Source: CAYRPN01 sp964426135 (GTDB lineage: Bacteria; Planctomycetota; Phycisphaerae; Phycisphaerales; Phycisphaeraceae). Taken from it: DNA of 26,262 nt. The notes under the pieces were generated by a model, which saw only the letters and a program-made list of their open reading frames with translations, was not told the DNA's origin and made no database searches. Below are positions 21,871 to 26,262 of this stretch, in pieces; within the stretch, counting starts at the first letter, position 1, and each line of letters opens with the position of its first letter. The stretch is taken from assembly GCA_964426135.1 (NCBI GenBank), contig CAYRPN010000081.1, forward strand, positions 1 to 26,262, written 5' to 3'. A program made the translations under genes and the position numbers.

Positions 21871-23709
21871 TCACCCCTGTTTCGCCGCCAGTTCCTCCCA
21901 CCGCGCGTACAGCGCCGCCACTTTCGCCTGTGCCGCGCCGAGCGATTCGTAGGATTCGTGCAGTTTCTTGTGATCCGCCATTAGCGCGGGATCGGTCGTC
22001 TTCGCCTCCAGCGATTTCACTTCCTCTTCCGCGTCCATGATGCGCTCCTCCATCGTCGTCCACTCCTGCTGCTCCTTGTAGGAGAGTTTCACCTTCGTCG
22101 CAGGCGCCGGCTTGGCGCTCTCGCTCGGCGGGGCGACGGCCTTCGCTTCCTTCGTCTCGGCCGCGCGGGATCGCCTGGCTCGCTCCGCCTCGGCGCGTTC
22201 CTTGGCTGCCTGCCACTGCGAATAGTCGGGATACGTTTTGGCGTTGCCCATGCCGTCGAGGCCCAGCACGAACGTCGATAGCCGCATCAGCATGTAGCGG
22301 TCATGCGTCACCAGCAGCACCGCGCCGGGAAACGACGCCAGGCTTTCCTCCAGCACTTCCAGCGAGGCGATGTCCAGGTCGTTCGTCGGCTCGTCGAGGA
22401 TCAGCAGGTCCGCCGGCTGAAGCATGAGTCGGGCGATGAGAATGCGGGCCTGTTCGCCGCCGGAGAGATCGCCCACCGCGGTGTTCAGTTGATCCGTGCG
22501 GAACAGGAATCGCGTGACCCAGGTATTGATGTGCACCGGTTGCCCGCGGAAATAAAGCACATCGCTCACCGGGCACAGCGCGTCGCGCAGCGACTGCTTC
22601 GGATCAAGATCCTCGCGATGCTGCGTGAACGTGACGACGCGCAGTCCGTCGGCATGCTTGACGGTGCCCGTGTCCGGCGGCATGACGCCGGTCAGCACGT
22701 TGATGAGCGAAGTCTTGCCGCTGCCGTTGGGGCCGAGCAGACCGACGCACGTGCCCGGCGAAAGCGTGATTTCCAGATCGCGGAACAGCGGCTTGCCGCC
22801 CAGCGTCTTGCTGATGCCCTTGGCGACGAGGAGATTTCTCGTCTGCCTTCCGGTGGCGGTGAAATCGATCGCCGCCGCCCGGGCCGGCGCGTTGCGCGAC
22901 TGCAAGTCAGCGAGTTCCTCCATGCGCTGGCCGGCCTCTTCGATCCGGCCCTTCGCCTTGGTCCGCCGCGCCTGCGCGCCTCGGCCGAGCCAGCGCAGGT
23001 CCTCGCGCACCTTCGTCGCCAGCGACTGCTGCTCCTTCGCTTGCGCGGTCAGGAACTCGCCGCGCCGCCGCAGGAACTCGCTGTACGGCCCATCGACCGT
23101 GAAGGTGCCCTGCGGATACGCCTTGCTCAACTCCAGCACCCGCGTACACACGTCCTCCAGGAAGTAGCGATCGTGCGTGACCACCACCACCGCCATCGGT
23201 GCATCATCGAGAAACGCCTCGAGCCAGAGCACGCCTTCCAGATCCAGGTGATTCGTCGGCTCATCCATCAGCAGCAGGTCGGGCTCCGTCACGAGCGCCC
23301 GGGCAATCGCCAGTCGCTTGCGCCAGCCGCCGGAGAGCGAGTTCACTTTCTGATCGTACTGCGTGAAGCCCACGGTGAAGAGCGTGCGCTCGGCTCGCGC
23401 TTCGCGTTCATGTTCGTCGTGAAGCTGCTCGGTGAGCACGGCTGTCAGGGCGCTGCGCACATCCGCATCCGGCGCGAAGTCATCGCGCTGAGCGACGTAG
23501 CTGACGCGCAGGTTCCGCCGCTGCGTCAGTTCACCGGTGTCCGGCTGCTCCATCCCCGCGAGGATTTTCAGGAGCGTGGACTTGCCGCTGCCGTTGGGCC
23601 CGATCAGACCCAGGCGTTCGCCTTCCTCCACGCCCATGGAGACGCCCTCGAACAACGGGCGCGGGCCGAAGGACTTGCTCAGGGATTGGCAACTCAGAAG
23701 GATGGACAT
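21871..23709 (-). CDS. uup: ABC-F ATPase, Uup family
   Basis: ABC-F proteins are soluble double-ATPase proteins that act on ribosomes; Uup is also linked to precise transposon excision in E. coli. The 612-residue product has Walker A GPNGSGKST (37-45), signature LSGGW (125-129) and Walker B MDEPTNHLDL (148-157). The second half has GPNGSGKTS (326-334), LSGGEQ (415-420) and LDEPTNDLDI (438-447). No transmembrane segments are present. A linker (about 205-280) joins the halves. The C-terminus (about 545-612) is a basic coiled coil with SYKEQQEWTTMEERI, typical of the Uup DNA-binding tail. The ATG at 23709 lacks a Shine-Dalgarno sequence; AAGATA at 23718-23723 (TATCTT on the minus strand) ends 8 nt before it. 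It is convergent with the TIM-barrel gene. Confidence 0.92.
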   Translation of the reverse strand: MSILLSCQSLSKSFGPRPLFEGVSMGVEEGERLGLIGPNGSGKSTLLKILAGMEQPDTGELTQRRNLRVSYVAQRDDFAPDADVRSALTAVLTEQLHDEHEREARAERTLFTVGFTQYDQKVNSLSGGWRKRLAIARALVTEPDLLLMDEPTNHLDLEGVLWLEAFLDDAPMAVVVVTHDRYFLEDVCTRVLELSKAYPQGTFTVDGPYSEFLRRRGEFLTAQAKEQQSLATKVREDLRWLGRGAQARRTKAKGRIEEAGQRMEELADLQSRNAPARAAAIDFTATGRQTRNLLVAKGISKTLGGKPLFRDLEITLSPGTCVGLLGPNGSGKTSLINVLTGVMPPDTGTVKHADGLRVVTFTQHREDLDPKQSLRDALCPVSDVLYFRGQPVHINTWVTRFLFRTDQLNTAVGDLSGGEQARILIARLMLQPADLLILDEPTNDLDIASLEVLEESLASFPGAVLLVTHDRYMLMRLSTFVLGLDGMGNAKTYPDYSQWQAAKERAEAERARRSRAAETKEAKAVAPPSESAKPAPATKVKLSYKEQQEWTTMEERIMDAEEEVKSLEAKTTDPALMADHKKLHESYESLGAAQAKVAALYARWEELAAKQG

Positions 23710-23772
23710 CGCGGGAGAAGATAGCAGGAGGAGAAGAGGGGAGGGCGGTGAGGAGGGAAGGAGGAGAGCCGT

Positions 23773-23842
23773 GAAGAGTGGAAAGTGGAAAGTGAAAAGT
23801 GAAAAGTGAAAAGTGGGAAGTGGGAAGTGGGAAGTGGGAAGG
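23773..23842. repeat. Purine heptamer array
   Basis: Ten 7-mers in phase: GAAGAGT, GGAAAGT twice, GAAAAGT three times, GGGAAGT three times, GGGAAGG. It lies in the 245-bp gap between uup and the DUF423 gene. A G/A-rich stretch (23725-23770) precedes it. Confidence 0.85.
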
Positions 23843-23876
23843 AGAATATCTCAGATTGCAAAGTTCGGATTTCGAA

Positions 23877-23925
23877 TTTCAAATTTCAAATTTCAAATCT
23901 CAAATCTCAAATTTCAAATCTCAGA
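23877..23925. repeat. TTTCAAA heptamer array
   Basis: Seven 7-mers: TTTCAAA three times, TCTCAAA twice, TTTCAAA, TCTCAGA. This is the most AT-rich patch of the window and ends 29 bp before the stop codon of the DUF423 gene (minus strand). Confidence 0.88.
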
Positions 23926-23954
23926 CGTCCACTCTCTTGCTTCCGCACCAGATG

Positions 23955-24386
23955 TCAGTCCGTCATCGCATTCTTCCTTGTCCCCGCGATGGCCAGCATC
24001 ACCCAGCCCACGATCAGGCACACGCCGCCGATGGGCGTGATGGCTCCGAGCCAGCGATGCCCCGTCAGTGTCAGCGCGTAGAGCGTGCCGGAGAAGATGG
24101 CGACGCCGACGACGAAGCACCAACCCGCGGCGTTGACGAGTCTCGTCGCCTTCATCGCGGACAGCCCCAGCGCGAGGAGCGCCGCCGCGTGATACATCTG
24201 GTAGCGCACCGCCACTTCCCAGCGTTCCGCCAGTTCCTGCTTCCTCTCCAGCAGCTCGATGCGCTGCTCGGCGGAGGCCTGCTGATCTTTGGCAAGCGTC
24301 GGGCGCAGGCCGTGAGCGCCGAAGGTGCCGCCGAGCACGCCGAGCAGGCCCAGGATCGCGCCGATGATGAGGAATCGCGTGTTCAT
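23955..24386 (-). CDS. DUF423 (YgdD-like) membrane protein
   Basis: The 143-residue product has four hydrophobic segments (about 5-25, 63-80, 86-105, 112-134) and the family landmarks GTFGAHGL (20-27), YQMYHAAALLALG (62-74), VGVAIFSGTLYALTL (92-106) and AITPIGGVCLIVGW (115-128). Between the first and second segments is an extra charged stretch (AKDQQASAEQRIELLERKQELAERWEV) that is longer than in short family members. The family is of unknown function and inner-membrane. The ATG at 24386 has no Shine-Dalgarno sequence but a promoter-like pair directly upstream (24393-24421). Confidence 0.88.
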   Translation of the reverse strand: MNTRFLIIGAILGLLGVLGGTFGAHGLRPTLAKDQQASAEQRIELLERKQELAERWEVAVRYQMYHAAALLALGLSAMKATRLVNAAGWCFVVGVAIFSGTLYALTLTGHRWLGAITPIGGVCLIVGWVMLAIAGTRKNAMTD

Positions 24387-24392
24387 GGAGGC

Positions 24393-24421
24393 ATTTCACA
24401 GGCAGTCGCGGGGTGCGTCAA
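24393..24421 (-). promoter_or_regulatory. Promoter of DUF423 gene, probably leaderless
   Basis: On the minus strand, TTGACG (24416-24421) is followed after exactly 17 nt by TGAAAT (24393-24398), which ends 6 nt before the ATG. Both hexamers are near consensus with ideal spacing, so the transcript would begin at or beside the start codon. Confidence 0.5.
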
Positions 24422-24469
24422 TGATCGTGCAGATTCGGCACAGAAAACCTCAGCGGCATTCGGCGAGGT

Positions 24470-25903
24470 TCACTTGGCCTTCCCCTTCCCCGCCGGCTGC
24501 TTCACCAGCGGGAACAGCTCCGATTCCGTCCGCACCTCACCGAGCATCTTCGTCAGCTTCGCGGCAATCTCCGGTTCCTTCGCGGCCAGGTCGTTCTTCT
24601 CCGCCAGATCTTCTTTGAGGTTGTAAAGCTCGATCGTCTGCTTGTTGCGCGGCTTGACTGCTTTCCAGTCGCCGCTGCGCAGGCCCTGCAAACCGGCGAT
24701 TTCCCAGTAGAGGTGGTCGTGCTTTTTCTGGTTGGTGTCGCCCATGAGGGTGGGGGCGAAGGAGAGGCTGTCGAGGCCCTTGGGCGTGCGGTCGCCGGCG
24801 CCGGCCAGTTCCATCAGCGTGGCCAGCACGTCCCAATGCGCCGCCACGTGCTCCGTCTCCTTGCCCGCCGCGATCTTGCCAGGCCAGCGCGCGATCATCG
24901 GCACCCGGATGCCGCCTTCGTACACGGTGCCCTTGAACCCGCGCAGCGGGCCGTTGTTCTGAAAGAACGTCGGATCGACGCCGCCCAGTTCCCACGTCCC
25001 GCCGTTGTCGCTGGTGAAGAAGACGATTGTGTTGTCGTCGAGCTTGAGCTCTTTCAACAGGTCCATCACGCGGCCGGTGTCGCGGTCGATGCGGGTGATC
25101 ATCGCCGCCAGCGCCGCGCGCGGATGCTTGTGCGGCAGGTAGCCTTTCTTGCCGTCGTAAGGCTGCTCGTCTCCGAACGCTTTGCGATAGCTCTGAAAGA
25201 TTTCGTCGTCGGGCGCCTGGATCGCCAGGTGCGGCAAATGCCACGCGAGGTAGAGCAAGAACGGCTTGTCCTTGTTCTGCCGAATGAACCCGAGCGCCTC
25301 TTCCGCCATCAGATCGTGGGCGTAATGTTTGCCCATGAGATTCTTCGGTTCGTTGCCTTCGAGCATGACCTTCTGCGTGTTCTTCCACAGGTGCGTCGGA
25401 TAGAGATTGTGCGCCACGGCCTGACAGAGGTAGCCATAGAAAAAATCAAAGCCCTGGCGATTCGGCTCGCCGCTGTTGTCCGGCCCGCCCAGGCCCCACT
25501 TGCCGACGCAGCCGGTGGCGTAGCCTTCGCGCTGCAGCAGTTTCGCAACGGTGACCGTGTCCGCCGGGATCGGCTCCTGTCCTTCTTTGCCGGCGCCCAT
25601 GCCGCCGCGGTTGTCGCGGATGTAGCTGTGGCCCGTGTGCAGACCGGTCATCAGCGTGCAGCGCGACGGTGCGCAGACCGGATGGCCGGAGTAATACTGC
25701 GTGAACTTCAAGCCCTCCGCGGCGAGTTTGTCCACATTGGGCGTGCGGATCTTCTTTTGGCCGTAGCAACCGATGTCGCCGTAGCCCAGGTCATCGCACA
25801 TGATGAAGACGAAGTTGGGCTTGCGCGCGGCGGTCTGCGCCTCGGCATTTATCGAAGTGAAGAAAAGAGCCAGAACCGGCATCAGGATGGCGAGTTGTCT
25901 CAT
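24470..25903 (-). CDS. Secreted arylsulfatase (Cys-type, formylglycine-dependent)
   Basis: The 477-residue product is a type I sulfatase that hydrolyses sulfate esters, probably of polysaccharides, after export. It has a signal peptide (residues 1-22, hydrophobic LAILMPVLALFF, cleavage near AEA-Q). Metal-binding Asp 37/38 lie in MCDDLGYGDIG. The active-site motif CAPSR (77-81, in VCAPSRCTLMTG) has the Cys that must be oxidised to formylglycine. FFTSDNGG and EGGIRVPMIARWPGKI complete the core. No maturase gene is in the window. Three close starts exist: ATG at 25918, 25915 and 25903. I chose 25903 because the signal peptide begins well and GGA lies 7 nt upstream. The upstream DUF423 gene is on the same strand but separated from its stop by 83 bp. 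Confidence 0.92.
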   Translation of the reverse strand: MRQLAILMPVLALFFTSINAEAQTAARKPNFVFIMCDDLGYGDIGCYGQKKIRTPNVDKLAAEGLKFTQYYSGHPVCAPSRCTLMTGLHTGHSYIRDNRGGMGAGKEGQEPIPADTVTVAKLLQREGYATGCVGKWGLGGPDNSGEPNRQGFDFFYGYLCQAVAHNLYPTHLWKNTQKVMLEGNEPKNLMGKHYAHDLMAEEALGFIRQNKDKPFLLYLAWHLPHLAIQAPDDEIFQSYRKAFGDEQPYDGKKGYLPHKHPRAALAAMITRIDRDTGRVMDLLKELKLDDNTIVFFTSDNGGTWELGGVDPTFFQNNGPLRGFKGTVYEGGIRVPMIARWPGKIAAGKETEHVAAHWDVLATLMELAGAGDRTPKGLDSLSFAPTLMGDTNQKKHDHLYWEIAGLQGLRSGDWKAVKPRNKQTIELYNLKEDLAEKNDLAAKEPEIAAKLTKMLGEVRTESELFPLVKQPAGKGKAK

Positions 25904-26262
25904 GGTGCGGTCCATCATAGGGTTGCTCAGCGGCCGTTGAAAGTGGCCGGCCACGGACCCCCGGCCTCGAAAAACGAACGCAAGTCGCTGTCTTTACTGC
26001 GTTAGCGAAACGACTGCCAGAAAGGTAGGACACTTTTCGGCCACTGGCCCGCGGCCCGGCGCACCGCCGAGGCGAACGCCCGGACGCGAGCGCACCAATC
26101 GCCTGACGCCGCGACGGCGACCTGTGCGCCATGCTGGCATTGTACCAAATCTTGCGCTTACAAGCGAACCAGGACAACCGCCCGGTGGAGCAGGGTGTGC
26201 CCAAATGTCCGGGGACGGCGGATCGGCCCCCTCGCCCCCGGCTCTGCGGGGGAGAGGGCTGG
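25904..26262. other. Non-coding right end
   Basis: There is no supported gene. A frame on the minus strand runs from 26204 into the sulfatase gene but is only an overlapping frame. A -10-like TACAAT (minus strand, 26140-26145) lies next to a small palindrome, CGCTT-AC-AAGCG (26156-26167), and could belong to a distant sulfatase promoter; this is weak. Three GC-rich 7-mers (GGCCACT, GGCCCGC, GGCCCGG) occur at about 26039-26059. Confidence 0.4.
26227..26262. repeat. CCCTCACCC-type hairpin, partial copy at edge
   Basis: CCCTCGCCCCCG (26229-26240) pairs with CGGGGGAGAGGG (26247-26258) with one mismatch around a 6-nt loop. CTGG follows, as in copy B. The window ends inside the element. Confidence 0.6.

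Noticed and set aside
22303..24626. Long plus-strand frames opposite uup, DUF423 and sulfatase genes
   Set aside because: The minus-strand products carry clear family motifs. The plus-strand translations are low-complexity and basic.
25791..26204. 137-residue frame upstream of and overlapping the sulfatase
   Set aside because: It overlaps the sulfatase in another frame, is Arg/Ser-rich and has no conserved features.

Overview
The window is high-GC DNA (roughly 60-65% by eye) with one copy of core genes (rplM, rpsI, recJ, glnA, uup). Around them are accessory genes typical of Planctomycetota, probably a Phycisphaerae-like lineage: a secreted Cys-type sulfatase, a Tat-exported TIM-barrel protein, a Uma2-type protein, isolated pseudopilin-like proteins (one with a C-terminal H-x8-DG motif), a PrsK-like histidine kinase and an S9 protein with a Pro/Ala-rich N-terminal extension. 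The lineage is inferred from gene content, not from a database match. No rRNA, tRNA, CRISPR array, insertion sequence or prophage was recognised.

Layout. 1-1300: promoter, rplM, rpsI and a strong terminator. 1400-4900: a secreted SirB1/transglutaminase-like protein on the minus strand, then three plus-strand genes (membrane protein, pseudopilin-like protein, small membrane-anchored protein). 4957-6822: recJ (minus). 7018-7540: a GspG-like pseudopilin with its own terminator. 7569-15296: a minus-strand run of a 1297-residue polytopic membrane protein, pspA, an unknown protein and a membrane histidine kinase, possibly an envelope-related cluster. 15297-15917: a gene-free, repeat-filled gap. 15918-18304: a secreted alpha/beta hydrolase followed by two tiny membrane proteins, with two more small membrane proteins upstream. 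18529-19941: glnA. 20032-21676: divergent Uma2 and sugar-isomerase-like genes. 21871-25903: uup, a DUF423 membrane protein and a sulfatase, all minus. 25904-26262: a non-coding end.

The most unusual feature is the repeat content. There are (i) GTTTAGC/GCTAAAC-tagged palindromes, including one exact 28-bp sequence present twice in opposite orientation; (ii) a CCCTCACCC...CCCTCTCCC/GGGAGAGGG hairpin family; and (iii) many short tandem arrays with fixed periods of 5, 7, 8, 9 or 20 bp and drifting units. The arrays sit at gene ends and also inside genes: two of them form an in-frame insertion of about 33 residues between conserved RecJ motifs, and another encodes a linker in the TIM-barrel protein.

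Many starts lack a Shine-Dalgarno sequence. Several have a -10-like hexamer ending 6-8 nt before the ATG, which suggests leaderless transcripts. The glutamine synthetase has Glu where adenylylated enzymes carry the modified Tyr.
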